In this document: piece after piece, positions 37,935-51,152 of the stretch
Layout of the letters: the number at the start of each line of letters is the position of its first letter
How positions within the stretch are numbered: the first letter of the stretch is position 1
Assembly: GCA_018105865.1 (NCBI GenBank)
Contig: CM030832.1
Location: forward strand, 14,364,919 to 14,428,918
Source of the DNA: Metaphire vulgaris
Taxonomy: Eukaryota > Annelida > Clitellata > Crassiclitellata > Megascolecidae
Length of the DNA: 64,000 bases
Reading direction: 5' to 3'
Translations under genes and position numbers: made by a program
The notes under the pieces: model-generated
Told to the model about the DNA's origin: nothing
Databases searched by the model: none
Seen by the model: only the letters and a program-made list of their open reading frames with translations

Positions 37935-38875
37935 ACAACTCGCCCGCACGACCATCTCGCCGACAAATGTTGGCGAATGATGGCCGTGTCGGCGAATTGC
38001 AAGACAATGTCTATTGTTGACAAGACGGCCATTCGCCAGAATGATCCTGCAAAAATACGTTCTAAGAAAAGACGCATATTGTGCACTTAATCAATAAAAT
38101 TGCAATAGGCCAGATAAGCTTATAAGATCACAAAATTCACTGAACAGGATTGGATTGGAAGAATTTCTAAATCGATGCACTAAAACATTTGATGCCATTT
38201 ACAGCTGTAATTAGAATAGAACGTAAGCGGATTTTGTTTTCCGTCTGAATGTCTACTAATACTAATGTTGCCAAGACGACCAGTCGTTGAAATAACACTG
38301 CATAAAATACTCAATTATCAAGGAACGCTGTGCATGGACGCTAAGTGATACACGATTATGATCGATTTGAATACGGAGGCGTAGCGAGAGGGCAGGGGGG
38401 CATATGCCCCCGGGCGCCGAGGTGAGGGTGCGCCAAAATCGGGTATTTGGGTAAGTGAAATGCATAATAAATAAGAAGAAACATTTGCGACGACCTTTTT
38501 TGCTCGTCAGCAGCAGTATAAGAAGAGGGGCGCCGAGAATGATGTGCCGACCTTTTTTCTTTTGTTTGTCAGCAGTGTTAGGGGCGCCAATGGTACACTT
38601 TGTCCCGGGCTCCGGATACCCTCGCTACGCCACTGTGTGAATATACAATGTAATGTTGGCAAGAGAGCAGAAAGTGACCCGACATTCTCGCAAGCATTGG
38701 ATAATTGTAAATTTAAAAATTTGCTTCACGATGTCCAAATTGAACAACAACCAACCGACTCGGCGTTTCGCCAACATTTGTCGGCGAGATGGTCGTGTCG
38801 GCGAGTCGCCGTGTCGGTGAGATGGGCGTGATGGCCAATCTCCGTGTAGGCGAGATGGTCGTGTCGGCGAGTTGT
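37935..38875. mobile_element. 941-bp element with 27-bp inverted ends and ATGGTCGTGTCGGCGAG tandem units
   Basis: The left end starting ACAACTCGCCCGCACGACC (37935-37961) is inverted at 38849-38875 with two mismatches. A subterminal block (37938-37975) is also inverted at 38768-38805. The right part holds irregular tandem units around gtcggcgagatggtcgt. A younger MITE (38374-38635) interrupts it. No clear TSD was found. Confidence 0.6.
38374..38635. mobile_element. MITE with GGCGTAGCGAGAGGG ends, nested
   Basis: The left end cggaGGCGTAGCGAGAGGG pairs with the right end CCCTCGCTACGCCACTG. Flanks tttgaata (38366-38373) and tgtgaata (38636-38643) match at 7 of 8 bases. The shared motif CGACCTTTTTTGCTCGTCAG lies at 38491-38510, with a second, weaker copy near 38552. 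Confidence 0.8.
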
Positions 38876-39299
38876 CTTGATCCCCTTTAACGCATAATAA
38901 AGATTTCCTGTTTGAAATTCCATGCCATTCTAATAAACCTAAACCTAGCGACGGAAATTCTTATGAATCGTTAGAATTTGATGACTCAAAGCAATTTCCT
39001 CTACAACAAAGATGCTACCGCAAATATATTTCTGCATCAATTGGGTAAATTCTTTGGATGATTTTGGGCCTCTCTTGCTAAAGCAGTCACTAAGACTTTT
39101 ATTTCCTATTACACTGTAGATATATTTCTAGCAATTTACACCCGGCCATGCTGGTCAGAAAAGAAAATAACAAATTTAGTAAGATCAGTTTTATTAAAAA
39201 ATTATAAAACATTGTAGAATGTCCGACTTCAGTATCTGAGAGTCTGACTAAATACCCAAAGCATTCTTATTTAGTGAGGTTTATCGATCGATACGATAT

Positions 39300-39305
39300 T
39301 GAAGG

Positions 39306-39343
<38 letters not shown>

Positions 39344-39345
39344 TC
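39300..39345. repeat. (CAT)n microsatellite
   Basis: About 36 bp of CAT abutting the LINE remnant at 39340. Confidence 0.85.
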
Positions 39346-39540
39346 ACCTCTCTGCCAGCTAATTGCGGCAATAGCTAGATAGGAAATGGTTCCAATATTT
39401 CCATTGTTAGGTTGTCCTTCAGCTTCTGCAACGTTGAGTTGTCTGGGTTCTAAGTCTTCCTTGATGTTGTCAATCCACCGTTAATTATTCGGTCTTCCTT
39501 TTCTTCTCTTTCCCTGTATCATTGTGTATAGAGCTTTGTG
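39340..39540 (-). mobile_element. LINE C-terminal remnant
   Basis: On the minus strand one frame reads KALYTMIQGKRRKGRPNN, a stop, RWIDNIKEDLEPRQLNVAEA and further. GKRR-GRP---WIDNI-EDL is the conserved C-terminal motif shared with 23775-24181. A (TG)n tract follows at about 39593-39617. Confidence 0.65.
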
Positions 39541-39619
39541 TGTTTGTATGGTCATTAGTTGTTTTTCATTCTGCACAAATGACCAAACCAAGTGTGTGTG
39601 TGTATGTATGTGTGTGTCA

Positions 39620-40008
39620 AATAATTAATTAAAGCGTTAAAATGTTAATCGTATGCTGTTAAGCTATTTGCTTCTCACTTGCCCAATCGCCCTAATTGGT
39701 TTCAACCAGATGCTACAGACTTCTGCAGACTACAATGCAATGGACGACTAAGTCACTCAATCGAGTAAAAGCGGTGAAGAGACGTTCTGAGGAAATAACG
39801 ATTGGCTACGATTTCCTTCTACAGTTCCTTCAACTATTAAGTTGCAGATTCATAAAAAACGAGGCCTTAGTCCACTTTAAAAAATCATCAAACTTAACCA
39901 ACTCATTTAAAAGGCAGAGACGTGCTTATTCAGGGTGCGGGGTTCGTGAACTTTGGCCTTTGCTTTCAAGTCCATGAATGTTTGTTTCGTGTTCAAGTTT
40001 CGAAAAGC
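39620..40008. other. intronic, unassigned open frame
   Basis: An open frame at 39696-39977 has a Lys/Arg/Phe-rich C-terminus but no recognisable motif. Its status is unclear. Confidence 0.3.
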
Positions 40009-40167
40009 ACCGAATTCCCTTCCCGTCACCGTTCTATGCACTGAAATCAAACTCCGTTCTAGGCTCTGAATTCCCTTCCGTTCTACGCACTGAATTTCCT
40101 TCCGTTCTAGGCACTGAATTACCTTCCGTTCTACGCACTGAATTCCCTTCCGTTCTATGCACTGATT
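40009..40167. repeat. 24-bp minisatellite
   Basis: About five to six tandem units of gcactgaattcccttccgtt plus ctac or ctag. Because the unit length is a multiple of three, one frame stays open through it (FPSVLRTE-type repeat), but nothing suggests a gene. Confidence 0.85.
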
Positions 40168-42689
40168 TTATTATGTGGTGAAATAGAGCTGATGATGAGA
40201 CGAAGACGGCACCGAACAGGAGGAGTTCATTAAACGAAGAACATTCAGGACTTTTTTCATCAGCTTTTCACCGACGCTGCAAAATCACTTGCCTGGTTTC
40301 ATGACTACATAAAATTTACTTCCGTCAGTCTTTTACTTTGGCGTCATGACTCAAGATAATCAGACGCGTGTGGGGGGAGGGTGTGTGGCTTCCTTCCTCG
40401 CAGATCCGACATCACCACCTGAGTAGGGACATATTTAAACCGCGACTCCATAAGGATTCAGTGATCAGACTCTCAGCAGCACTGCTTCACCGCTGCTGCT
40501 GCTAATTTAAATTCGAATTTTTATACGAGAAGTCAAGTAAACGAAATTGTTAACGATGTGTAGACCTGCGATATAAATGCTTTATAGCAGTTTGTCAGTA
40601 GCGTTCGAATTGAGGGAAGCGAAATTGAAAATTTCGGACTGGAAGTACTTAAACTTAACACGGTTTAAAGAGGCTTAGGAGGCTTAACTGTCTGTGTGAA
40701 AGCCACTGGGGGTGCTAACGGGGGCTTAAACCCGCTCCGTCAGCCTGCCGCTTCAGCGCGTAACCCAATCTGCCATATTCCGCCTCCAAAGTAGTTCGGC
40801 TCTGCTGTTTTTTGAAAAATCTAATAGTGCTATGTTCAGTAGATTGATTTTGAGGAACTACAAGGGGAGCCAACAAGGCTCGTGTGGATTACTGGACCAA
40901 CCGCTATCCCTCGGCGTACTACTCGTAATAGTTAATGTCTGTACAGTTGAGACTCAGTGGCGCGCTCGTAAGGTGCCTGCACTGAAACTACTCAATTCCA
41001 GCCGCAAACAAAAGCCTCAACAAAGACAGGGTGCTACTGTACATGAATGTCACAGTCTGGAGATCGCAAGAAGACCACAGCGGAGTTCATACTGGATAAT
41101 CTGAAATCTATTGTCGCTACAAAATCTGGCAATCTATCGTTCCCGTGGATTCCTTTCGTTGGATGTTTTGCAATTTTGCAATTTTGTATGTAATCCTGCT
41201 CATTTTGTATAAGACTATTACGGCTATCGAGTGACATTCTCCGGCTTATTTCGTCTCTTTTCTATACCGTGCGTTCGGGTGGCGCTTGGCACAAGAGAGA
41301 TTGGTCTCTTTGAAATGCGCATTTTCTTTTAAGTCTAATTACGTCAATTATTGTAAACTCAGATTATCTCTGTCCGTGCCTTATCTTTAAAGCGAATTCC
41401 AAAGGGCATCTAGACAGAGTTTAAATTGTTCTTATCGCGGGCGAGTTTGGCGTAAGCTTATAACTTGATCGTGAAATACATACATAGGCGGCCTACACAC
41501 GCTTTCACACACATCTACTGTATCTAATGTGCATAAATTGCGCGTGTTCGTGATCAGAATGTCTGGTTTCTATCGCTGTTTTTATTTATTTTCGTCTTTA
41601 TTTTAATAACTTTTGCTAACTTTTAAATCACTTCTGCATACACGCTCAATTACAAAGTAATGACCAGAATTTTCTTGATTAATTGCTTCTCAAAGCTCCG
41701 TGAAAATCAAGTAGAAACACACGGAACCAAGCTCTGGAGGAATCAGAGCTTCTTCATTTGACCGGTTTTTCTCCAACAAGTTCGAATTTCTGGATGTCAA
41801 TGGCGACTGAGGGCACCGCGGAAAATGCCGATTAGCTGCTGAGCAGGTTTTTAGCCATGCATCGATTATGCAGTCACGGTGAAGCCGCGGCAGAGGCAAA
41901 ACAGATTTGAATCTGGGTCACCAGACAATCCGAGCCCTGAACGATTTCATTTATCTCCTAGACATCAGGTAGCAACTCCTCTCATTTAACCTGCCCTACC
42001 TACCTGGTATAGACAGAGGTAAAATACCAGCCTAAGGGGGGGGGGACACAATGCCTCACATACCACGTTAGAATCGTTTAGCGTTTGCCCTTTGTACCGT
42101 TGTTGTGAATCGCTGTACAGCAGCGTACGACCGTAGTAAAGCCTAGTCTATGTGCTGGTATAAACATCGCCATAAACAAGAAATATTTCGACTGAGAAGC
42201 AATAAGTCTCTAATCATGCCGTCTGTGCCTATCTATCCTCTCTGTACGCCTGGCTCTTATGCACTGAACTTTAGCACATTCGGTCGTTAAATTTCAAATC
42301 GAATTCTTTACAAGAATGCCTACATTGCCTACAACTGTGATGATGAGCTAAATGGTGTAAATGGCGTAGACTGTGAAACTATCTATGATGACGTCGTCAC
42401 TTAAACGGATCCTTGGCGTATTTTGTGTCCACAACACAGCAGAGAACCGATTTTACTGAAATTTGCGCCACTCCTTGGCTGTAGTAGATCCGATTCACGA
42501 TTGTTATTGCAGGAGTTTATTGCCGAATCAAAGCGTGTTGAAAACACGGTTGTGTTACTTAGGCCTACAGTATAGACAAGAAGAATGACTATTTTAAGCG
42601 CGTTTCATGTGTCCGTAATGTTGTTCGACCTTCACAGAATGACATTTTAGTTTAACCTTTGATAAACCAGGTATTAATCAACGTTTGCT
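40168..42689. other. intronic, mostly unrecognised
   Basis: At about 40662-40720 the string ggtttaaagaggcttaggagg...ctgtctgtgtgaaagccactg is a diverged copy of the tail that follows the AGT/AAT tracts, here without a microsatellite. No other family was recognised over about 2.5 kb. Confidence 0.4.
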
Positions 42690-43560
42690 TATAGCACGGG
42701 CCTCCAAAGTACGGCCCGCGGGCCCGATACGGTCCGCCAAAGCCTTTAATCCGGCTCGCGGCAAGAAAGAGGAACAGACACAAATCTATTATAGGAATCT
42801 CTTTTTGCCGTCTGTGTCAATGAGACATAGACTTAAATTATAACTTGGTTTAACTTTCAACTATCTTACTATTTACCATAGACATACGCTATCTCGTGGA
42901 CTAAGCCATAGCAAATTTCGTGATTTCTTGATTTCCGGAAATCGAATTTGAGTTTCCAGGCCTACCTTACCATACTTCAATGAGATGGTTTACCTATGGG
43001 AAAGTCCTGACTCGATTTATTTATCTTTGAAGTGAGGTTGAATTATTCTTTGATGTCAGGAACCGCCCACAGGTGTTGGTTGCTCACAGAAGGTGAATGG
43101 CTTTCAGCTGATCTATTCATGCATCTCAATTTTTATAATATTCGAACACAAGGTAAAACGGCAATCATCTACGATTCGCAATCCAAGGTTAAAGCGTTCC
43201 GTCAGAAATGGACACCTTTTGATGATATAATTAATCAGTAATCAAGAAGCTGCTTCAGTTACTTTCACGTTGTGAAAAATCTAGCCAAGAAACTGTGGCT
43301 TCCTTTCCATGCTCGTCTGCTCAAGACGTCATTTCAAGTTTGAGAAAACAGTTCCAGGAACGTTTCTCTGATCTGGATGCATGTTCGTCGAAAATGAGAT
43401 TCTTTGAAAATTCTTTTGACTCTGTCATTAAAGACTTATCTTCTGAAGTCAGCAAAGTAAAGTGGCCCGCGACTGAAAAACTTTAGAGACCCGTGGCTTA
43501 CATTGGACAACAATTACCTGAAGCATCACGCATAACATCTCATCACCGAACGTCTTAATC
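42690..43560 (+). pseudogene. degraded hAT-superfamily transposase (GTF2IRD2/SCAND3-like C-terminal part)
   Basis: At 42700-42760 GC-rich palindromic sequence (acggcccgcgggcccgatac) resembles the ends of hAT elements. Frames at 43032-43241 and 43295-43486 give LNFYNIRTQGKTAIIYD, SKVKAFRQKWTPF, then after a frameshift LRKQFQERFSDLDAC and FFENSFD. These follow the order LN--LQGK---I-DL---VKAF--KL--F ... L---F--RF-D seen in domesticated and mobile hAT transposases. Frameshifts and stops show that it is dead. The N-terminal BED finger and catalytic DDE core were not found. Confidence 0.6.
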
Positions 43561-43939
43561 TGATGGACATGAAGTGTGAGTTTCGCCTAACGCAGCCTCT
43601 CGAATGCGATTCAAAGCGCGCGGTCTGAATCTCCCCCCACACTTTCGTCCCTCTATTTTGCCGTACGCCAGATGCATTTGCTAGACGTTGACAGCCGCGT
43701 TTGAATTTGTGTCACTCAAATCGCTCTGTGACTATAGACCAGTCGACTGCTGCTTGGTCGGCCATCGCCGGGTCTTTCTCAGTCGGGGTCTGCACTCGAC
43801 GCGTCTTATGAGAAGCATTTGCTGAACACGCGGCGGCACGCCCGCGCCATTAACCCCAAATAAGAACGAATCAGGTGATTATGCTATAAAGACACGAGGC
43901 TCAGTGCCTTTAAGGAGATCGTAACATCAACATTCAGTT
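43561..43939. other. intronic, no recognisable feature
   Basis: A GC-richer stretch at about 43610-43860 has no conserved frame. Confidence 0.4.
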
Positions 43940-43993
43940 ATCATCATCATCATCGTCGTCGTCGTCATCGTCGTCGTCATCACCACCATCAAT

Positions 43994-44037
<44 letters not shown>

Positions 44038-44090
44038 AATCGTCATCATCATCGTCATCATCAACAACAACAACAACAACAACTGTTCAA
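43940..44090. repeat. (CAT)n/(CGT)n/(CAA)n microsatellite
   Basis: Compound trinucleotide tract; the Met/Thr-rich frames are artefacts. Confidence 0.9.
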
Positions 44091-46569
44091 GAGTAAATAT
44101 TTCGCTCAAGTAGAAGAAGCTGGCTGATATCAAAATTCGTGCATGCATGTTTAAAAAACACGCGACGAGCGGTTAGGTTCTGTCCGTTAATGTTCCTCCG
44201 CCGACTTTTCACCAATAATAAAGGTTATCCAGTATTATTGCGTTCAGCGAACATTCTCATTCAAGCAGAACATTCAGCGTTAATCTAAAGGCAGAACGTG
44301 CTTTTAATTTCATCGATGAAAACGCATAGACAGAGCAGCTGTCGGCTGCCTTTTATAACCAGCGACCAACGAAGATGGTAGTCTTCTGTAAGTTATCCGT
44401 CGAATATTATTTATCCACGAGAAACGATAATTATCAGATTCGATCGTTAAGACGGCTCTTAATTAAGTAGTTGTGCGGGTCCTGGGAATTGTCCCTTTCT
44501 CTATAGAGAAATTTCTCCATCGTTAGTTGGAAACGATAATTCTCCGGAGGAAGGAAGAAATTGTTTGAACGTGTTTTTTGTACTGAATACTCGTTTCATT
44601 TGGATTTCTATAATTATACTTTGCCATCGTCTCCGCTAATAGAAAGTGTGTTGCTACAGCGGGTACGCAGTTCGAAACGAGACTTTAGTGCCTGCTGTGT
44701 TAACGTACAATGTCAATGCCGCAACATTACCTTTTCTGCTCCTATGCTAAATGCTTAAGCCAGTTCGGGCTTCAGTTTGACAGACATAGGACAATACTCA
44801 GTGTCATTAGGGAGCAAGCAAAAAACTATTTTTGCGTCATTAAGTTGTGTCCCTTAGCATTTCAGAAGAACTATCAAAAACAGCGATTTTCGTTGTCAAC
44901 TTGTCAAAGTTTGAGCTAGAGGCAAGGGTCTATTTGGAGCATTGCACAAAAGAACTCACCGTGTCTTCTTATTCCATAATATAAAGCAGTTAGAATGGTA
45001 CACATTCTATCAATTTATCAATTGTAACACCACTGCATTGCATCTGCGAGGCAATAATACAGTAAACTTTAAAAATTCGATGAAAGCATGCTTTCATGAA
45101 AAACAGAATGCTGATTGCCCTTAAAAGCATCATCATAAGCATCATCATCATCAGCAGCAGCAGCATCACCATCATCTTTATCGTCGTCGTCGTCATCATC
45201 ATCATCATCATCATCATCAATAACCGTGGGCTCAGCGCCTGTTAGTGTCTGATGCAATCATTACAGTTTTGTCCCAATCTTTTCTGTTCGCAGCTATATG
45301 ACACAGTTCTTGCAGACAGTTTCAACACCAATCGCGCTTTTCTGAATCCAGCTTGTAAATCAGCAAGGTATTCTTCCATGCGTATCCTACCTAAGGCTCT
45401 CAGTTAGTACCGGCATCAGTATTTTCACAGGTGATTTAACAGTGCTATGGTTTCATAGTTCTTGTATTCCATCATACTTCCTTTGATTTGATTTTCGAGA
45501 AGCAGCAGCGAACATAAAATTACCAGGTCTCTCAAAATCAACTCCTGCATCAAACTGAGACCCGAAATGTTCTGCGTTAAGCACCTGAAATTGCATGCAT
45601 GTATAACAGGAGCACAAACGCACAAACCCTTCTGATAATTGAACAGTAGAGTCACTAGGATCGCCGGGCATAAGGGCAGTACATAGTGACATCGTGTGAT
45701 AGAGGACATCAAATGATCAGGATCCGATAAACAATATTCCATCCAATCGTTCTATTTATTCGTGGGCATCGGTCTACCGCCCCCAGTGTTGGAACCTCGG
45801 GTGTCTGTGACCTTCAAAATTGCGCAGGGTTTTGGTATGAAAATTACAATTTTTTCTTTAATTAAGTGCCATCATAGATTTCGCAATTTGATGCAATGTA
45901 ACGATTAAATGTCTAGAAATATCAAAGCAATCGAGCCCTGGATACACGACGCCCGATCTTGCAACAAAGTTGCCTCCTTCAGTAAATAGGAAAATCTTAC
46001 GAAGAACTATGCTCAACACTCGCAGATAAGGACTAAAGAGAGTGGAAAGTTTGTAGGAAGGTGGGAAAGAGAGAGAGCGAGAGACAATGAATAGAAGAAA
46101 GTGAGATATATGTAAAGAAGTAGACATTTATTAAGTGGAAAGATGAGCAAGGGTGGGAAAGAAGAGGTTTGGCTTGTGACTGCTCTCTGGAGGGGGGAAA
46201 GAAATTTGTCTTTGGACCTTCGCAATGTTGGAGACAGGTTGAAGCTGTCTATTTCTTTCTGCTGAAAAATAACGCCTTACGTTGTATTATTCTGAGCGAC
46301 AGTCTTCACGCTCTCCTTAATTCAGTTCGTCCCCCCTCTCTCTCTCTCCCTCTCTCCCGTTGTCCTGCTTATTGCCTTGCTGTATATGGGTCTGTCCGTT
46401 TGCCTGTGTCGCTGTGTCCGTATTTTCTGCCACAGCATGCAAATCTTAAGGAAAGCCCCTGTCGACCCCAATAATGAATTCTATTTTTTGGCCAATTCTT
46501 CGCTTTAAAAAGCATATTTTTGCAAATCTTTAAGTCATTCTATCTTCTTCTTCTTCTTCTTCTTCTTCT

Positions 46570-46603
<34 letters not shown>

Positions 46604-48551
46604 AGTTGATCTGATGCATTTCCGACGTGTGTGTGAACCTGAATCACCGTTAATAACACTAACGTCTAGAATCTTTATACAATTAATCACACTAAGTTAT
46701 TGCGTTCGCAGTATCAGCCTTTATCGTACAAATGTCTCTGACAATTTCTATGAAACAATCTACAAAACAAGTACAATGGGATATTATATTGGGCATTCAG
46801 ATGTTAGTTTGTCTATAAATAGTGTTTATAAGTACAGCAATTATGAAGGACTAGAATTTAGTATGAATGCTGTTTTGTCATTGTATACTGCGAATTGCAT
46901 TTTTGGTCAGTCAAGTGCACCACTTAACAGGTCAAAAGATCACTGGGTTTGTGAGGCAGAGGGTCGATCGATGTTCTATATCTGTTCGATTGCCATGTGG
47001 CTGCTCGGGTGTTGCCAGCTAATCTTACGCAAACAGCAAAGGGTCTCTGCAGGTTATTTAGAAAACTTAAAACATCATAATAAAGGTGTCTGGTTTGCAG
47101 GCCGCACATCCAGCGGTAAAAAGACTCTCTCTTTCTATTTCTCTTCGTTTCGTCGATCGGTCGGATAATAATCAGTGCAGTAGCACTCCTTGCAATTCAC
47201 TTTCAGCCGAGTCTTCAGGTTCAGTACAGGCGCCAGCGCTGATTAGTCCGAACCTGAAGTACTCTTAACCGAAATAAATAACTCCTCGGTGCAGACGAGA
47301 GACGAATGAACCTCACAGAAACAACCCAGCACTTCTAATATCTTTTTTATCTTTCGTCCGATTACGAAATCAGGGATCCACTCCGTCGTCTTGCAGTTCA
47401 TTTCATCCGAGAATTTCATCCGAAATGGATTCCGCACACAAATACTCTGTCCGGACTCCGTAGTTTGTCCAAAGCGCAGAGCAGAGCAGGGCAGCTGCCC
47501 AGAGTGACAAAGTGAGTTATCCGTTAGAAGATCTCTCTTTAGAGAAAATAAGAGCTTCTCTCGGCTTCGTGCTGCGGAATAATGAACCTTTCGGTGTTCA
47601 TAAATCGAGTACGAAACAGAATTGAAATGAAATTTTCTGAGCATTATGTTGCATTATATGCAGCGTTGCAATATGGCGACCACTATCGCTCTCGTTCGAT
47701 CGTTCGTTTTTGGTTTGAATGATGTTAATTGCTTTCCTTTCTCTGAGCTGCACCGTCGGTCGCTTAGCGCCGAAAAGATGTTGTATTTTTTAGGAAAAAA
47801 ATTAAAACTACCGGGAACTGATTTATTTATCGCACGACATCGAAATAAATGCGACTGCGAAAAATTAATTTTTGTGTTTTTTGTAAACAACTAGGCTAAG
47901 TCAAAATATGTAAATAGAAAAACATCGTCGGCGACGCCCTCGTCTTCAGAACACTTTGAACTGATTTTGAAAAATTATTACGCTATTGAATGAGCTTGCA
48001 ACCAATTCGGCGTCTAAGCGTGGTTCGAATATTGCTGGTTGAAATTTTCAAGTGTGTCCTTGGTCTATTTTTCTGTCTCTAAGCCACTCAATTGACGATT
48101 TAGTCGTAGGTCAACTGTGTTACATCGACCGCATGCATTCGATTCAAGCGCTAGGTAAATCTCGACTGAACGACTTTACCAGAAGGCTGAGCAATGAACA
48201 TAGAATCAAATTCCGATGACAATTATAAAGAACGAACTTGAATTGACCAGCTATAGCCCTAATGTGTTGCGATATCCTTCCTGATCTAAGACCTCGTATG
48301 ACTTACTCTTGATCATTTTAGGAGTTCTCGACCATGATTAATATCGACAATTAAAAAGCTGTTTTTGTTGTCTCTGGTCGCCAGTTGTTGTGGCATTTCC
48401 CTTCTCGTCAACAAATAATAGCGCCTAGTAATCGTCATGTGGCATAGACTTCGTGTGGCAGACAAGGAAAGAGACCGAACACTATGCTGCAGTGAACGAT
48501 TCTTTCTTGGAAATAAATAAGTTTCCGTCTTGAACGTGACTAGATTTACTA
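44091..48551. other. 4.4 kb of intron with little recognisable content
   Basis: The only clear features are a CAT/CGT tract (about 45127-45220) and a (CTT)n tract (about 46545-46594). The longest frame (46614-47168, 184 codons) shows no family signature and is about the length expected by chance in this much DNA. This is the longest transposon-poor part of the intron. Confidence 0.4.
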
Positions 48552-48714
<163 letters not shown>

Positions 48715-49424
48715 AACATAAAATGGAGACGCTCCTATCAGAGCGCTGGATAATGGCTAGGGTTGCCTTCAGTGGACCTACTGGAGTGTTCTGTGTACAG
48801 AATTCGATATTCGATCTCCTAGCAGGTTATCTCTTTCAATGGAAAGACTTTCTAAAAAAGAAAATGCTTCGTAGGAAATGATTAATGATATATCATACAC
48901 GCAGTTCAAAAACAAATCGGATCGGTAAAACGGCAACAGGTGGAATATTTATCAGACAAATGCTGTTATTTTTTTTATCGTTCTCCGCCACATAATATGA
49001 GTATCAGGTGTAAATATCGTATAAAAGCCTATGTTTCATTAATGAATGTCTGTCTGTATGATAAGAAAATGAATAGCATCTGAGTGGATACGACACATAT
49101 GCCTGCTGTGATCGCTACGAGCATATATAGGCCTATACAATATCACGTCATTAGGAACGACGTGGTAAGCTGTTATGATAAAATTAACTGTTCGACACCG
49201 ATCTACACAACTGACCCTACAACGAACCAGTGAACGAGGACACAATTTTGTTGATCAGGTACATTTATGGATCTCATTTGAGTGTTATTTTACTAATTAG
49301 TGGACCAAAATGCTACCGTTTATGCTCGAAATTGCAACTGTTTATTTCATCCATGTTACTGAACCCATCTCTATGATCGACCTTATATTTCGCGACAAGA
49401 GAGTCTATAAAGTTAAGGTGAGGT
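48715..49424. other. intronic, no recognisable feature
   Basis: Nothing beyond short chance frames was found. Confidence 0.45.
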
Positions 49425-49590
49425 AGTGTTGTAACAAATACTCAGGTAAAAGTATTTAAATACTTCCCAAATGCTTAAAGGTTTTTCGTGTATTTATATA
49501 ATATTTAAATACCAAATACCCATAACAGTATTTAAATAGCTTACAAAATAAATTTCAAATACTTTTTCAAATACTTTGTCATTACCTTAC
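49425..49590. mobile_element. terminal fragment of a hAT-like element (AAATACT-rich)
   Basis: It starts tagtgttgtaacaaatact and continues with repeated aagtatttaaatact-type palindromes. This resembles the ends of hAT-Ac elements. The matching other end was not found. Confidence 0.4.
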
Positions 49591-49871
49591 TAATAGTATT
49601 GTGTTCAAACATCACAGCGGGCCGGCATCGTGGTTTTATAACATTAGCTATACTGGACTGTTATGAAAATGAATGCGAATGAGCCATCAACTAAATTTAA
49701 ACCGACGACATTAAAATGTCAGTACTTTTTACAAGTTTTCCACAGAAACCATTTGATGTCAATGATGAAGAGTTCTAGAATTTTTGAAAATTAGAGTAGA
49801 TTCAGTTTAGTGTATTGTTGTATATTAGACTGATATTGCAGAATCTAGAATTGACACTATCAACAGACGGC

Positions 49872-50160
49872 AGTGGCGTCGCTAGGGGAGTGCTGGGGTG
49901 TATACAGGCCGCACCGGGCGACACCAATTACAAGGCGGTGACACCAAGACGTTTCGTGCTTGTAAATTAAATGGACTTAGGCGATTCCATTTGTACGTGG
50001 GAGCTGGTACAGGAGGTCTCAAGGAGGTGCATGGCGTATTTTTGGGATGGGGGTGGAGTAACACCATGGCTTTACCGCACCTGATGACGCTAACTCTATT
50101 GATGCCTCTGACAAACGGGTTCCTCGAGTACATGGTTTACTTTAAGAAAAAGCGTTTGGT
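49872..50160. mobile_element. MITE fragment, CAGTGGCGTCGCTAGGGG end
   Basis: The left end CAGTGGCGTCGCTAGGGG with the following ggccgcaccgggcgacacc is typical of a hAT-like repeat. The right end was not resolved. The open frame across it has no known domain. Confidence 0.45.
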
Positions 50161-50515
50161 CTACTTTGGCGAATAGCGGAGCGTCGAAGTCATCGTCCTT
50201 AATATAAAGCATATTCGTCGGCATTTTTTCTCCTTCTTTTCTTCAACTCTCTTCTTATCTTCGTTTTGACCATAAAATGGTTCCACTTGAATCAACACTG
50301 AAAGAATTACCGTAAGTTCTACGCCTCAGCGCCACTCAGTTCGCTCGCGATAAATCCAAAGTAGAATTCAGTTGACACTGTTGCGAATGAGACCAATTTC
50401 GACTTAAAATAAAATAATACAGATTTATTTGGTCTCGTTCTTTTACAATATTCATACATGAGTATAGAAGCATAAGTCACCGAGTGTACAGTTGGAAATG
50501 ATTATTAATACACAA

Positions 50516-50518
<3 letters not shown>

Positions 50519-50564
<46 letters not shown>
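50519..50564. repeat. (GA)n microsatellite
   Basis: About 46 bp of GA. Confidence 0.9.
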
Positions 50565-50566
<2 letters not shown>

Positions 50567-50793
50567 AAATGGAGAGGCGGGAGAAGAGAATTATTTCTTT
50601 GTGATAAATCTGGCTCCAAAAAGAACGATTCGTTGAAAGAAGTCATTTATTGTGAAATGGAAATGCTTCTAATGCTATCAATCGCATTTCATTTCAATGT
50701 CAATTTGACTCCTTTCCTCTTTATGAACTTAGAAAGAGTTAGAACGAGTTCCGTTTGAAGATAAATCAGACTAATTAATTAGATAGTCTACAT

Positions 50794-51144
50794 CAGCGGT
50801 TCTCAACCTGTGGGTCGCGACCCCCAAGGGGGTCGAATGACGATTTGCCAGGGGTCGCCCGAGACCATCAGAAATAGGGGGTTGTCTCATTTCTTGTTAT
50901 TGTACGAAATTTCCTCAGTGGTAGTTACGACGTACTAGTTGTTTTACTATAATAATATTGTCATTCGAGGATAGACATGGAGACAATTAAATAATAACGA
51001 TTTCGAACATTTTGATTGTCGTAGCATTATTATTTTTAGCAGCTTACATTGTGAACGAAAATAATTTTACCGTTGGGGGGGGTCGCCACATAGTGGGGAA
51101 TTGAATTAAAAGGGTCGCGGCACTATAAAGGTTGAGAACCGCTG
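50794..51144. mobile_element. 351-bp hAT MITE (CAGCGGTTCTCAACC) with perfect TSD
   Basis: The ends CAGCGGTTCTCAACC and GGTTGAGAACCGCTG are exact complements, followed by gggtcgcgaccccc on the left and gggtcgcggcac on the right. The identical 8-mer gtctacat flanks both sides (50786-50793 and 51145-51152). The ends are of the type found in widespread animal hAT (Charlie-like) elements. Confidence 0.95.
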
Positions 51145-51152
51145 GTCTACAT

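Noticed and set aside
46614..47168. 184-codon open frame on the + strand
   Set aside because: It has no recognisable motif, no splice context and AT-rich composition unlike the receptor exons. One frame of this length is expected by chance in a window this size.
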